From an uncultured Bacteroidales bacterium (GTDB lineage: Bacteria; Bacteroidota; Bacteroidia; Bacteroidales; UBA932): 64,000 nucleotides of DNA. Of this stretch, positions 9,149 through 17,877 are shown one piece after another. The stretch is from positions 62,001 through 126,000 of the forward strand of contig CALUTY010000005.1 of NCBI GenBank assembly GCA_944323825.1, in the 5' to 3' direction. A program made the position numbers and the translations under genes. The stretch's first letter is position 1. Every line of letters starts with the position of its first letter. The notes beneath the pieces were generated by a model. The model was given only the letters and a program-made list of their open reading frames with translations. It searched no databases and was not told the origin of the DNA.

Positions 9149-10159
9149 ATGAAAAGGCACACTTTGGCCGCAGCCATGATCCTGGCTGCATTCTGCGGAT
9201 GCGAAAAAGAAAACGGGATCCCGGCAACTGAACAATGGCCCGCATTGTCGGAAGGGATCGTTGCATCGGCTTCATACCTCGGAGACTATTATGAAAGCGG
9301 GACCGGGGTAATAAACATAACATTGAGGGATGAGGGACTCATATTCGACGAAGATCTCCAGAGTTACATAGGTCCGGGCCAGTCTCTGACATTGAGCCTT
9401 GGCGTTCCTCTGGCAAACGATGCATCATCCCCGGAAATCCCGGAAGGGCAATACCTGCCGAGCGGGGATGAATCTCATCCTGCATGGACATTCTGTACGG
9501 CCGGACTGTATATGACCACCATAAACAGCTATGACACGGAAGGCAATATCTCCGTGACACCGGTCACAGGCGGGACAGTGAATATCAAGGCATCAGGAAG
9601 CATGTATTGGATATCATGCAATCTGACCACTTCTGAAGGGGTCTTCACACTTGAATATGTGGGCAGGATACGGATATCCAACATGTCATCCGAAGGGTTC
9701 GTGAGCACACTGACAGGAGATATTGTCTGTCCGCCGATGGAATACGCCGAATTCACATTCAACGGACAGGCAGGAGACGGCATTGCTGAAAGCTATACCC
9801 TTTTCCTCGCCACCGGCTACAACCCCCTTGACGGATCCTTTGAAGACGGATTCCTGATCTGCCTGAATGCGGAGCCTGGACTGACGGAAGTGCAAGACGG
9901 GACATATGTTGTCAACAGTTCATCAGATGCCTCTGAACAGAAAGAAGGAACAATTGTTCCTGGCTACGGAGCATTCATCGAGAACATGGGGACATGGTTC
10001 TTCAGCTACAGCAAAGGCAGCTCCTATGCCCAGATAAAATCAGGACAAATGGTCATCAGAAGTCTGCAGGACGGGTCAAGCAGCATATCTCTTGACTTCA
10101 AGGACGGCAACGGACATTCAATGACCGCATCATTCATGGGAACACCCGTATACTATTGA
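9149..10159 (+). CDS. Surface lipoprotein, unknown family (operon gene 2)
   Basis: I place the start at the ATG at 9149 (MKRHTLAAAM), 14 bases after the previous stop, rather than the in-frame TTG at 9143. 336 residues. The signal peptide ends in FCGC followed by EKE, a lipoprotein-like cleavage site with an unusual -2 Cys. The mature part is acidic and beta-rich, with two similar halves (residues ~45-165 and ~190-335) that each include 'YxLFLATG' or 'PIYTSYD'-like strands and a Gly-Thr-Tyr-x-Val turn. No catalytic signature is recognised. It is co-transcribed with its FN3 neighbours. Confidence 0.75.
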   Translation: MKRHTLAAAMILAAFCGCEKENGIPATEQWPALSEGIVASASYLGDYYESGTGVINITLRDEGLIFDEDLQSYIGPGQSLTLSLGVPLANDASSPEIPEGQYLPSGDESHPAWTFCTAGLYMTTINSYDTEGNISVTPVTGGTVNIKASGSMYWISCNLTTSEGVFTLEYVGRIRISNMSSEGFVSTLTGDIVCPPMEYAEFTFNGQAGDGIAESYTLFLATGYNPLDGSFEDGFLICLNAEPGLTEVQDGTYVVNSSSDASEQKEGTIVPGYGAFIENMGTWFFSYSKGSSYAQIKSGQMVIRSLQDGSSSISLDFKDGNGHSMTASFMGTPVYY

Positions 10160-10197
10160 TACCCGGTCCCTTAAAAACATAACAAAAATCAAAAGAC

Positions 10198-11823
10198 ATG
10201 AAAACATATAGGATACTTATCCTGCTTTCAGCCATGCTGGCCCTGACACAGGGATGCAAAAAAGAAGACATCAAAAATCCGGATGCTCCTGAAATAACAA
10301 TCAAATCTGTAGGAAGCGATTCCTTCACAGCCGAGTGGACAAGGCCCGAAGGAGCCGAAAGATTCGGCTATGCCCTTGATGACTCGCCCGAATTCATGAC
10401 AGGAGAAACATCCGCCAGCTTCACAGACCTGACGGACAAGTCATCCTGGACATTCAAGGTCCGTTCATATTCTGCGGATGGCAGGACTTCGGACTGGGCA
10501 ACGGTTCCGGTAGAACTTGAAGAGGTCATGCCTGCTCCGCTTCCGGTCCAGACCGGCAAGACACAGACATCATTCACCGTTGAATGGAATGCCGTGGACG
10601 GAGCATCAGGATATGAATACAGGATAAACGGTTCAGAAACCGCCGCAACTGTCACTGAAAACAAGGTCACAGTGGAACAAGACGGTGAAGGCAACAGCCT
10701 CGAAGCCGGCACTGAATACCAGTTCAGCGTGAGAACTCTCAGTCCGGACCCGGACATCAGCCCGTCAGCATGGGCAACAGTCACCGTCATGACGGAATAT
10801 CCTCCGTTCAATGCTTCGGTCGACATTGAAATCACCGATGTAACGGCAACTTCCTTTATCGTGAAGGCCACACCGAATGAAGACACCGAAATGTACTGCA
10901 TGACACTTTCCTATTCCGAATATTTTGACATAATTCTATCCGAAGGGAAAGAAGAACTCATCGATTACCTCCTTTCGAACATCGGTAATGGTGTGTTAGC
11001 ATTTGAAGAAAAAATTGAGCAGCCATTCGAAATGCTCAGACCGGAGACCGGATATGTGATAATGGCTGTGGCGATTGACAGGTTCGGGCGCTCAGATCTC
11101 TTTTACGAGAAAACCGAAACTCCAGAAGAGACCGTCCCGCCGGTAGAATCGGAACTCTATGACATCCTTGCCGGAGAATGGAAAGGCACCCAGCAGGGAT
11201 ATGCATTCATTGTGCCTGACAAGACCGAAAACAATCCTGACCCGGACCCGGTGCTCGACAGTGAAAGCGAACTGACGGCGACATTCGATGTCACGATCGT
11301 AAAGGATCTCGGAGAGGCATACTCATACAAAGACCATAATCAGGTATGCATCCAGTTCAAGAACTTCAAGGCAGGCAATCTTGATCTCGGCTACATGTCA
11401 TATCAGGATTTGCTCGATAAGGGCTGGCAAGACAAGGATGCAAGGGAAGGCTATGGACCGAAAGCCCTGATTGACATCAAGGAAGACGGCAGCATGTCCA
11501 TAGAAGGTCTTTACTGTGACACACCTGCATACACATGGGATGAGAGATACAATAATGACGTGACATTCATGAACATCACATGTGACCCGGCAGACAATTT
11601 CATGCCTTCTGGAGACAGCCTGCCTCTTGCCGTAACATTGTCAGAAGACAAAAATACACTTACAATATCCGGTACAATGGGACCAGGGTTCAGATATCAG
11701 AGAAGCGCATCAGCAGGACAGCTCTGGTGTGCTGCGGGGGACATGGTACTGACAAGGGTATCTGCCGGCAGTACTGGTGCAGCCGTCACGCTTGACCTCA
11801 GCAGCCTCATGACCGGGAAATGA
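10198..11823 (+). CDS. FN3-domain surface lipoprotein (operon gene 3)
   Basis: 541 residues with a clear lipoprotein signal (lipobox LTQGC, Cys20, followed by KKED). Three FN3-like domains follow (about 30-110, 112-200, 205-310), each with the typical WTRPEGAERFGYALDD / VEWNAVDGASGYEYRI pattern. The C-terminal ~220 residues (from YDILAGEWKGTQQGYAF) form a separate lipocalin-like or beta-barrel-like domain of unknown role. Last gene of the operon, followed by a strong hairpin terminator. Confidence 0.8.
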   Translation: MKTYRILILLSAMLALTQGCKKEDIKNPDAPEITIKSVGSDSFTAEWTRPEGAERFGYALDDSPEFMTGETSASFTDLTDKSSWTFKVRSYSADGRTSDWATVPVELEEVMPAPLPVQTGKTQTSFTVEWNAVDGASGYEYRINGSETAATVTENKVTVEQDGEGNSLEAGTEYQFSVRTLSPDPDISPSAWATVTVMTEYPPFNASVDIEITDVTATSFIVKATPNEDTEMYCMTLSYSEYFDIILSEGKEELIDYLLSNIGNGVLAFEEKIEQPFEMLRPETGYVIMAVAIDRFGRSDLFYEKTETPEETVPPVESELYDILAGEWKGTQQGYAFIVPDKTENNPDPDPVLDSESELTATFDVTIVKDLGEAYSYKDHNQVCIQFKNFKAGNLDLGYMSYQDLLDKGWQDKDAREGYGPKALIDIKEDGSMSIEGLYCDTPAYTWDERYNNDVTFMNITCDPADNFMPSGDSLPLAVTLSEDKNTLTISGTMGPGFRYQRSASAGQLWCAAGDMVLTRVSAGSTGAAVTLDLSSLMTGK

Positions 11824-11858
11824 CGGAGGCACGGCGCACAAACCGATACAATGCAAAA

Positions 11859-11890
11859 ACATCCACGCGATTCTGCGTGGATGTTTTTTT
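11859..11890. terminator. Bidirectional intrinsic terminator
   Basis: Perfect 10-bp stem ACATCCACGC / GCGTGGATGT with a 6-base loop, followed by T7 on the plus strand and T5 on the minus strand. It separates the convergent lipoprotein operon and the beta-lactamase gene. Confidence 0.85.
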
Positions 11891-11954
11891 ATACCGCATG
11901 GATATTTTTTAATTGTCAGGAAGCAACAGCATCTTCAGACACAGGACCTGGTAC

Positions 11955-12848
11955 TTATTGTGCTGATGCACATTCATATACCGCATGCGATATGTCGGCG
12001 ATCATTTTTGCGGTGGCTTCGGGAGTCTCTCCGGAGTCTTTGACGAACACGGCTATCGTATAATGGCTTCCGTCAGGAAGAAAAACAAATCCTATGTCGT
12101 TGGTGCCAATGAGTTTGCCTTCAGCATTCCTGTCTCCAGTCCCCGTCTTGTGCCCTATGACAGCATCAGTTCCGAGCAGCGGCTTGACAAGCCGGTCCTG
12201 CCCCGTGGTGCATTCTGTCATGGTTTTCCGGATAAAATCGGCATATTCCTCTTGCAGAATGTCCTGCGTGAGGAAAATTTCGAGCAGTCTCGCTGCGTCA
12301 AGTGGAGTGCTCCAGTTGTCATAGCAACGGTTGATGTCTTTGTGCATGCCGTCCTCATTGACCGAAATGGAAAAATTTCCGGGCCCGAGCGAACGGATGA
12401 AGCGGTCAGTCTCCTCCACGCCAATAATGTATTTGAAAAGGATGTCGCAGGCATTGTTGTCGGATAGCTGGAGGGTGTATTGCAGCAGATCGGCGATGCT
12501 GATGCCGAAGTTGCCGTCAGGGAATCTGTCCCGAAGGGGGCTGTAAGTGTCTTTTTGCAGGTCTTCCGGCTCTATGTGTATCTTGTCTGTCAGATGTTTG
12601 CCTGATTTTGCAAGGTGGTCGGCTACGGCCAGTGCCTGATGAAACTTGAACACGCTCATCATCGGGTATTGCTTGTCGTTGTTCAGTGTCAGCGTGTCCT
12701 TTCCGTTGAAAATCACGGCAATTCCCACTTCGGCATCCTTTCCGGAAATAATTTTCCCCAACCGCTGTTCCAAATCCTCCGCCGGGCTGCATGCGACAGC
12801 CGAAAATGCCATAAAGATCAATGATATACAATAAAATATCCTCATCAT
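11955..12848 (-). CDS. bla: Class A beta-lactamase, subclass A2 (CfxA/CepA/PER-like)
   Basis: A serine beta-lactamase that hydrolyses beta-lactams in the periplasm. In 297 residues the active-site motifs are all present: SVFK (Ser65, Lys68), SDN (129-131), Glu165 in NEDGMH with the long omega loop ending in NWSTP typical of subclass A2, and KTG (234-236). The N-terminus MRIFYCISLIFMAFSAVAC looks like a lipoprotein signal with Cys20, unlike the simple secretion signal of most class A enzymes. Start may be Met1 or Met2. It is a single gene, 208 bases downstream of pepD, with no visible IS or mobilisation gene, so it may be a chromosomal intrinsic enzyme. Substrate range cannot be read from sequence. 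Confidence 0.92.
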   Translation of the reverse strand: MMRIFYCISLIFMAFSAVACSPAEDLEQRLGKIISGKDAEVGIAVIFNGKDTLTLNNDKQYPMMSVFKFHQALAVADHLAKSGKHLTDKIHIEPEDLQKDTYSPLRDRFPDGNFGISIADLLQYTLQLSDNNACDILFKYIIGVEETDRFIRSLGPGNFSISVNEDGMHKDINRCYDNWSTPLDAARLLEIFLTQDILQEEYADFIRKTMTECTTGQDRLVKPLLGTDAVIGHKTGTGDRNAEGKLIGTNDIGFVFLPDGSHYTIAVFVKDSGETPEATAKMIADISHAVYECASAQ

Positions 12849-12948
12849 TCCATAATTTTTTTTACAAAAACAAATCTGGCCCGCACCGAATGATTTGGGC
12901 GGGATTTATCTTTATTTTGCCGGGAACTTTACATAGCCGAACATGCAA

Positions 12949-12983
12949 GGGGCTGTATCAAACGATCATTTTGACACAGCCCC
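12949..12983 (-). terminator. Hairpin downstream of pepD
   Basis: GGGGCTGTATCAAA pairs with TTTTGACACAGCCCC with one mismatch. It lies after pepD and before bla on the minus strand. The following T-tract is weak (CTTGCATG), so it may be a terminator or a dispersed palindrome. Confidence 0.5.
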
Positions 12984-13056
12984 CGTTTTGAAAGAGTTGC
13001 CCGCTGAAATGTCAAGATGCCATGACGGATGACACTTGCGGCACAGGGTGAACGGC

Positions 13057-14511
13057 CTATTTCTCCGGAATCTCCTCCAGGACCTTCACGAGGAAGTCCC
13101 ACCATTTCTTGACGGAAGGGATATTTACACGCTCATCAGGGGAATGCGGGCTGAGGATGGTAGGACCGCAGGAAACCATGTCCCAATGAGGGTAGGTGCC
13201 GCCGAGGATGCCACATTCGAGTCCGGCATGAATGGCCATGACGGCAGGTTCCTTCCCGTACATGCCGCTGTAGACTTTCTTCATGGTGTGAAGGATGAGG
13301 GAATTGCTGTTCGGAGCCCAACCGGAATAGCCGCCGGTAAATGAGGTTTCAGCTCCGGCAAGCTCGAACAGAGAGCGGAACTCCTCTGCAAGGGCCTCCT
13401 TCTCGCTGTCCACGGAGCTTCTCATGAGGGTCTTCACCTGGAAGAGGCCGTCTGCAGCAGAAACTATGGCGACATTGTTGGAGGTCTCCACAAGGCCAGG
13501 GACGGCATCACTCATCCTCCAGACTCCGTTCGGACATGCGTTCACGGCACGGAACATCGCCAAAGCAGCAGCATCGTCAATATACGATGCCGGGATTGAG
13601 GCGAGAGGCTCCATCAGAAGGCCGGCATACGGATCTGTCGCCGCATATTCATTTCTTATGTCCTTCTGCACAGAGGCAATGTGGCTTTCAACTGCGGAAA
13701 CCATGCCTTCCGGGACAAGGACATCGGCAAAGGCTTCACGCGGGATGGCATTCCTCATGTTGCCGCCGTCTACGGACACGAGTTTCACTCCATCTCGGAG
13801 AAGGGGAACGAGCACCCTTGCGAGCACCTTGTTGGCATTGGCCCGGTAGAGGATGATGTCCATGCCTGAATGTCCTCCCTTCATTCCCTTGGCGGAAATT
13901 CTGTATGCCTTGTATCCTGCAGGTGCAGGCTTCATTTCGTATTTGAGGGAGGCTGTTGCGTCAAGTCCTCCGGCGCAGCCCACATACAGTTCCCCTTCCG
14001 TCTCGGAATCGAGGTTGATGAGGATGTCACCGTCAAGCAGCCCCGGCTTCAGGGCATTTGCCCCGGTCATGCCGGTCTCTTCATCCACAGTCACCAGCAC
14101 CTCCACCGGACCGTGCTTCAGGTCCCTGGACTCCAATACGGACAGGGCGACAGCCACACCGAGACCGTTGTCAGCCCCGAGGGTGGTGCCGTCGGCACGC
14201 ACCCAGTCACCGTCAACCAAAGTTGTTATCGGATCCTTTTCAAAGTCATGCACCTTGTCGGCATTCTTCTGCGGCACCATGTCGATATGGCCCTGCAGGA
14301 TAACGCCGCGGCGGCCCTCCATGCCGGGAGTGGCCGGCTTCTTTATGATTATGTTCCCCACTTCATCCTTGATGGTCTCCAGACCGAGTGACTTGCCGAA
14401 CCCATAGAGATATTCGACTGCCTTCCCCTCTTTCTTTGAAGGCCTCGGAATCTGTGTAAGGGCATAAAAATTCTTCCATACGAGTGATGGATCAAGATCT
14501 CTGATTGTCAT
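13057..14511 (-). CDS. pepD: Xaa-His dipeptidase (aminoacyl-histidine dipeptidase, M20C)
   Basis: A cytosolic di-zinc aminopeptidase that cleaves Xaa-His and other dipeptides. The 484 residues match PepD length. Motifs: GHIDMVPQK (metal-binding His around 84), ADNGLGVA (bridging Asp, around 120), DEETGMTGA (catalytic Glu, around 150), SETEGELYVGC and GGHSGMDIILYRANANK. It starts 36 bases after the DUF4831 gene on the same strand and may be co-transcribed with it. Together with the POT transporter further on, it fits peptide use. Confidence 0.93.
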   Translation of the reverse strand: MTIRDLDPSLVWKNFYALTQIPRPSKKEGKAVEYLYGFGKSLGLETIKDEVGNIIIKKPATPGMEGRRGVILQGHIDMVPQKNADKVHDFEKDPITTLVDGDWVRADGTTLGADNGLGVAVALSVLESRDLKHGPVEVLVTVDEETGMTGANALKPGLLDGDILINLDSETEGELYVGCAGGLDATASLKYEMKPAPAGYKAYRISAKGMKGGHSGMDIILYRANANKVLARVLVPLLRDGVKLVSVDGGNMRNAIPREAFADVLVPEGMVSAVESHIASVQKDIRNEYAATDPYAGLLMEPLASIPASYIDDAAALAMFRAVNACPNGVWRMSDAVPGLVETSNNVAIVSAADGLFQVKTLMRSSVDSEKEALAEEFRSLFELAGAETSFTGGYSGWAPNSNSLILHTMKKVYSGMYGKEPAVMAIHAGLECGILGGTYPHWDMVSCGPTILSPHSPDERVNIPSVKKWWDFLVKVLEEIPEK

Positions 14512-14547
14512 TTTATCTATGTGTTAAAGTTTGTCAATGGAACGGTT

Positions 14548-15675
14548 TCATTTTACCCTGATGTTCACGGGAAAGGTACTCTCCATGCCGAGCTGGTACA
14601 CCGGCATCCTCGTCTGCATGACCACATTCATGCCGTCAAGCAGACGGACGGTGCAGATGGCCGGTATCCTGTAGGTGACGGACACCGCCTTGGAAGACGC
14701 CTTCGCAACCTTCGGGTCAACCGGGACAGAAGGGACTTCCTGCGGCACCAGTTCAAGGACCACAGGCCTGCCGGACAGATTGTCCGCAGGCAGAAGCCCC
14801 TCGGCATCAGAAATCCGGAAGGCCACATACATCTGGCTCTCCCGGTTCTTCTGAGGCACCACCTCGAATGTCATCTTCTGCGTCTGATATTCGGTATATC
14901 CTGTGAACATCGTCATATATTCCTTTTCAAGACGGGTCAGTTCCTCCACGGCAGCCCCCATGGCCTCCCCGCTGTATGTGGCATCAGTGTCGCCGGTCAC
15001 TATCTGAAGACGTTTGTTCCTGAGTTCGAAAATGAGGGAAGCCGCCTCGGCAGCCCTTTTTTCAAGCGACTTTTCCACCACCATGTCCTGATGCACGGCG
15101 ACCTTGCTGAACGAAGACTGCCCCTTGACAGTCCTGTAAAGAGTGGCCTCGCCGGATGTCAGATTGGATGTGACGGCCTTGTCGGAGAAATCCCCCCGGA
15201 CTGCGGCAGGAAACCGCCACTCACTGCCTTTGCCGAAATCTCCGTCAGCCACGGACACAAGACCTTCGGATGTCAGACGGAGCATCAGTGCATCTGCATC
15301 CTTCCCCCGTGCCTCAAGGGCATACCTCCGGCTATGGTCAGCTTCCGTGCGCGGAATCACCGTCACTCCGGAAAGGCTGCAGGTGACCTTGTCCTTCTGC
15401 CCGGCATCTATTCCGAGATACTTCCTGGCATATCCGGCATACGGGCCGGCAAAGAAATGTTCCTGCACTGCCTCCGCCTCTATCATTATCGAAGTGGCAG
15501 GCAATGAATATGTCAGTATGCCAGGCATGTCATCTCCGGCATCCGTATCCGCATCCTGCGCCCGGGCGGAAACAGGGGACAAGATGACACATGACAAAAA
15601 AAGCATCCCGGCAGACAGGCCCCTCATGCACATCGCACGAGATTCGGCATGACCGGATTTCTTTGAATGTTTCAT
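14548..15675 (-). CDS. DUF4831 family secreted protein
   Basis: I choose the ATG at 15675 (MKHSKKSGHAES), because upstream in-frame Mets would fall at the -7 element. 375 residues. A long N-region leads to a hydrophobic stretch (GLSAGMLFLSCVILSPVSARAQ) with signal peptidase I site ARAQ. The mature part carries RRYALEARGKDADALMLRL and EELTRLEKEYMTMFTGYTE (around 240-260) and ends VYQLGMESTFPVNIRVK, features I recognise from DUF4831. This Bacteroidota family is periplasmic or outer-membrane and its function is unknown. It precedes pepD. Confidence 0.8.
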   Translation of the reverse strand: MKHSKKSGHAESRAMCMRGLSAGMLFLSCVILSPVSARAQDADTDAGDDMPGILTYSLPATSIMIEAEAVQEHFFAGPYAGYARKYLGIDAGQKDKVTCSLSGVTVIPRTEADHSRRYALEARGKDADALMLRLTSEGLVSVADGDFGKGSEWRFPAAVRGDFSDKAVTSNLTSGEATLYRTVKGQSSFSKVAVHQDMVVEKSLEKRAAEAASLIFELRNKRLQIVTGDTDATYSGEAMGAAVEELTRLEKEYMTMFTGYTEYQTQKMTFEVVPQKNRESQMYVAFRISDAEGLLPADNLSGRPVVLELVPQEVPSVPVDPKVAKASSKAVSVTYRIPAICTVRLLDGMNVVMQTRMPVYQLGMESTFPVNIRVK

Positions 15676-15727
15676 GACAAATGATGATTGTTGCATCGTA
15701 TGACAAATAAAAAATGGTTGCATCAAT

Positions 15728-15735
15728 CAAAGATA
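15728..15735 (-). promoter_or_regulatory. Likely -7 element for DUF4831-pepD
   Basis: Minus-strand TATCTTTG 53 bases upstream of the chosen start; no TTG at proper spacing. Repeated TGACAAA / TTTGTCA words surround it (15674, 15700, 15741), which might be a regulator site. Confidence 0.45.
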
Positions 15736-15892
15736 ATGATTTTGTCACAAAATCCATCTTTTTGAGACAAAAATGGACTTTCGGTCATCCTGAACCTGAT
15801 TAAGCCACTGCGTGTCGGAAACAGTATCGGATAAGCAGATCAAGACCTGCAGCATCAATGACCTTTGGGGGGGGTAATTATGCGAATAAGCA

Positions 15893-15934
15893 TAAAAATA
15901 CCTGCAAAACCGGATTTTTTTGCAAGTATTTTTA
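15893..15934. repeat. Hairpin H1 overlapping the POT promoter region
   Basis: 17-bp inverted repeat (15893-15909 and 15918-15934, one mismatch) with loop CGGATTTT-like sequence. Both arms contain 12-mers (GCATAAAAATAC and TGCAAGTATTTT) found again in the hairpin at 59819-59866. The gap 15676-15997 otherwise holds the two promoters and a G7 run near 15867. Confidence 0.6.
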
Positions 15935-15953
15935 AGTTATATTGTTAAATTTG
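15920..15953 (+). promoter_or_regulatory. Promoter of the POT transporter
   Basis: TTG at 15920-15922 and TAAATTTG at 15946-15953, spacer 23. It shows that translation starts downstream at 15998 rather than at an earlier in-frame codon at 15920. Confidence 0.55.
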
Positions 15954-15997
15954 CCGACTATATATCAAAATGTAAAACAATAAACACTCGACAGAAA

Positions 15998-17662
15998 ATG
16001 TTCAAAGGTCAACCCAAGGGGCTCTTTGCCCTTGCCCTCGCCAACACCGGTGAACGCTTCGGCTATTACACCATGCTGGCGATATTTCTGCTGTTCATCC
16101 AGGCCAAATTCGGATTTTCAAGCACCGCGGCCACACAGATCTATTCAATTTTCCTTGCGGCTGTCTATTTCATGCCTCTCCTCGGAGGAATCCTCGCAGA
16201 CAAGATCGGTTTCGGGAAATGCGTGACGACAGGCATCGCGGTGATGTTTCTAGGCTACCTTTGCCTCTCTATCCCTACCGGTCCGGACGCATTCGGCAAA
16301 GTGCTGATGTTCGGGGCCCTGGCACTCATTTCGATAGGTACGGGCCTGTTCAAGGGCAACCTCCAGGTGATGGTGGGGAACCTGTATGACGATCCGAAAT
16401 ATTCAGCCAAAAGAGATTCGGCGTTCAGTCTCTTCTATATGGCCATCAACATAGGTGCAATGTTCGCACCGACGGCGGCAAAGGCTGTCACCAACTTTTT
16501 CCTCGGCAAGTCAGGGCTCTCTTACGACGCAAACGTCCCTGCCCTCGCCCACCAGTTCATGGACGGGACAATAAGTCCGGAAAACATCGACAAGCTCACC
16601 GGCATCCAGATGACAATGACAGGGGCATCGGGAATGGATCTCGCCACATTCTGCAGCACATACATAGAAAAGCTGTCCACTGCATACAACTACGGATTCG
16701 CAGTGGCCTGCATTTCTCTCATAGTGTCCGTCATAATATACTTCAGCTGCAGGTCCTGGTTCAGGCATGCAGATGTCAATGCAAAACAGGCACAGGCAGC
16801 ACACTCAAACGAACCGGAACTTACTCCGGAGCAGACGAAGAGCCGCATCACCGCACTTCTTCTCGTATTCGCCGTAGTGATCTTCTTCTGGATGTCATTC
16901 CACCAGAACGGGGCCACGATGACGCTCTTCGCAAGGGACTATACCCAGAGCACGGTCGAAGGGGTCACCAGGATAGGCTTCAACATCTGGAGCCTTGCCC
17001 TCATAGCGATATCCATCTACACGCTCGCAGGCACAGTACAGTCCGAGACCGGCAGGGGAAAGATGCTTTCAGGACTTGCCACAATAGCACTCTGGGGCGG
17101 GGCATATTTCTTCTACAGCCAGATGGAGCAGACTGTAAGGATACAGCCGTCAGACTTCCAGCAGTTCAATCCGTTCTTCGTGGTGGCACTCACACCTATA
17201 TCCCTTGCCATCTTCGGGGCACTTGCCAAAAAGGGCAAGGAACCTTCCGCTCCGAGAAAGATCGGATTGGGAATGATTGTGGCCGCAGCAGGATTCTTCA
17301 TCCTCACATTCGGGTCAATAGGCCTGGCCTCTCCGAAAGAGCTCGGCGGAACCGTCAGCCCGGAACTCGTGTCGCCTAACTGGCTCATCTCCACATATCT
17401 CGTGCTGACATTTGCGGAACTCCTTCTCTCCCCTATGGGAATCTCCTTTGTTTCAAAGGTTGCCCCTCCGAAATATAAGGGAGCGATGATGGGATGCTGG
17501 TTTGCCGCCACAGCAGTGGGCAACTATCTCGTGTCAATACCCGGACTGCTTTGGGACAAGCTTCCGCTGTGGGGCATCTGGGTACTGCTCATCACCCTCT
17601 GCCTGCTTTCAGCCCTCTTCATATTCTCCATGATGAAGAGGCTCGAAAATGCCACGAAATAA
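15998..17662 (+). CDS. POT family proton-coupled peptide transporter
   Basis: Inner-membrane di-/tripeptide symporter of the POT/PTR family. Start at ATG 15998 (MFKGQPKGLFALALANTGER), 554 residues. Signature features: GERFGYYTMLAIF (ExxER-like motif in helix 1), GGILADKIGFGK, GTGLFKGNLQVMVGNLY and RDSAFSLFYMAINIGAMFAP (PTR2 signature). A soluble insert of ~70 residues rich in Gly/Ser/Thr (around 165-235) separates helices 5 and 6. The later helices contain FFWMSFHQNGATMTLFARD and AYFFYSQMEQTVRIQ. It is a single gene, followed by a strong terminator. Substrates are probably small peptides, in keeping with nearby pepD. Confidence 0.9.
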   Translation: MFKGQPKGLFALALANTGERFGYYTMLAIFLLFIQAKFGFSSTAATQIYSIFLAAVYFMPLLGGILADKIGFGKCVTTGIAVMFLGYLCLSIPTGPDAFGKVLMFGALALISIGTGLFKGNLQVMVGNLYDDPKYSAKRDSAFSLFYMAINIGAMFAPTAAKAVTNFFLGKSGLSYDANVPALAHQFMDGTISPENIDKLTGIQMTMTGASGMDLATFCSTYIEKLSTAYNYGFAVACISLIVSVIIYFSCRSWFRHADVNAKQAQAAHSNEPELTPEQTKSRITALLLVFAVVIFFWMSFHQNGATMTLFARDYTQSTVEGVTRIGFNIWSLALIAISIYTLAGTVQSETGRGKMLSGLATIALWGGAYFFYSQMEQTVRIQPSDFQQFNPFFVVALTPISLAIFGALAKKGKEPSAPRKIGLGMIVAAAGFFILTFGSIGLASPKELGGTVSPELVSPNWLISTYLVLTFAELLLSPMGISFVSKVAPPKYKGAMMGCWFAATAVGNYLVSIPGLLWDKLPLWGIWVLLITLCLLSALFIFSMMKRLENATK

Positions 17663-17691
17663 GGGTCAGGCTCAAGAGCCCCCATTTTGAC

Positions 17692-17728
17692 AAAAAAATA
17701 TCCCGCCGTCCGGCAGGGATATTTTTTT
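17692..17728. terminator. Bidirectional terminator after the POT gene
   Basis: AAAAAAATATCCC pairs with GGGATATTTTTTT around an inner GCCG/CGGC stem, with A/T tracts on both sides. Confidence 0.85.
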
Positions 17729-17755
17729 AATGTCTAATCCATTACCTCAAAGGCC

Positions 17756-17776
17756 ATTAAGACCGCAGGTCTTAAT
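17756..17776. terminator. Small perfect hairpin near the lacI 3' side
   Basis: ATTAAGACC / GGTCTTAAT, 9 bp, 3-base loop, followed by CTGTTTTT on the plus strand. It is between the POT terminator and the end of lacI; its role is unclear. Confidence 0.4.
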
Positions 17777-17877
17777 CTGTTTTTCCATACTGATTCCTAA
17801 AAGCCTTCTTGCCTGCAATGTCCTCCACCCAGGCCTTGTCCTACGGGCGGAACGACTGCAATGGTACATTGCTGGCG

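Noticed and set aside
15865..15876. G7 run as a phase-variable tract
   Set aside because: It lies about 70 bases before the POT promoter, outside coding and core promoter sequence, with no evidence that slippage would matter.
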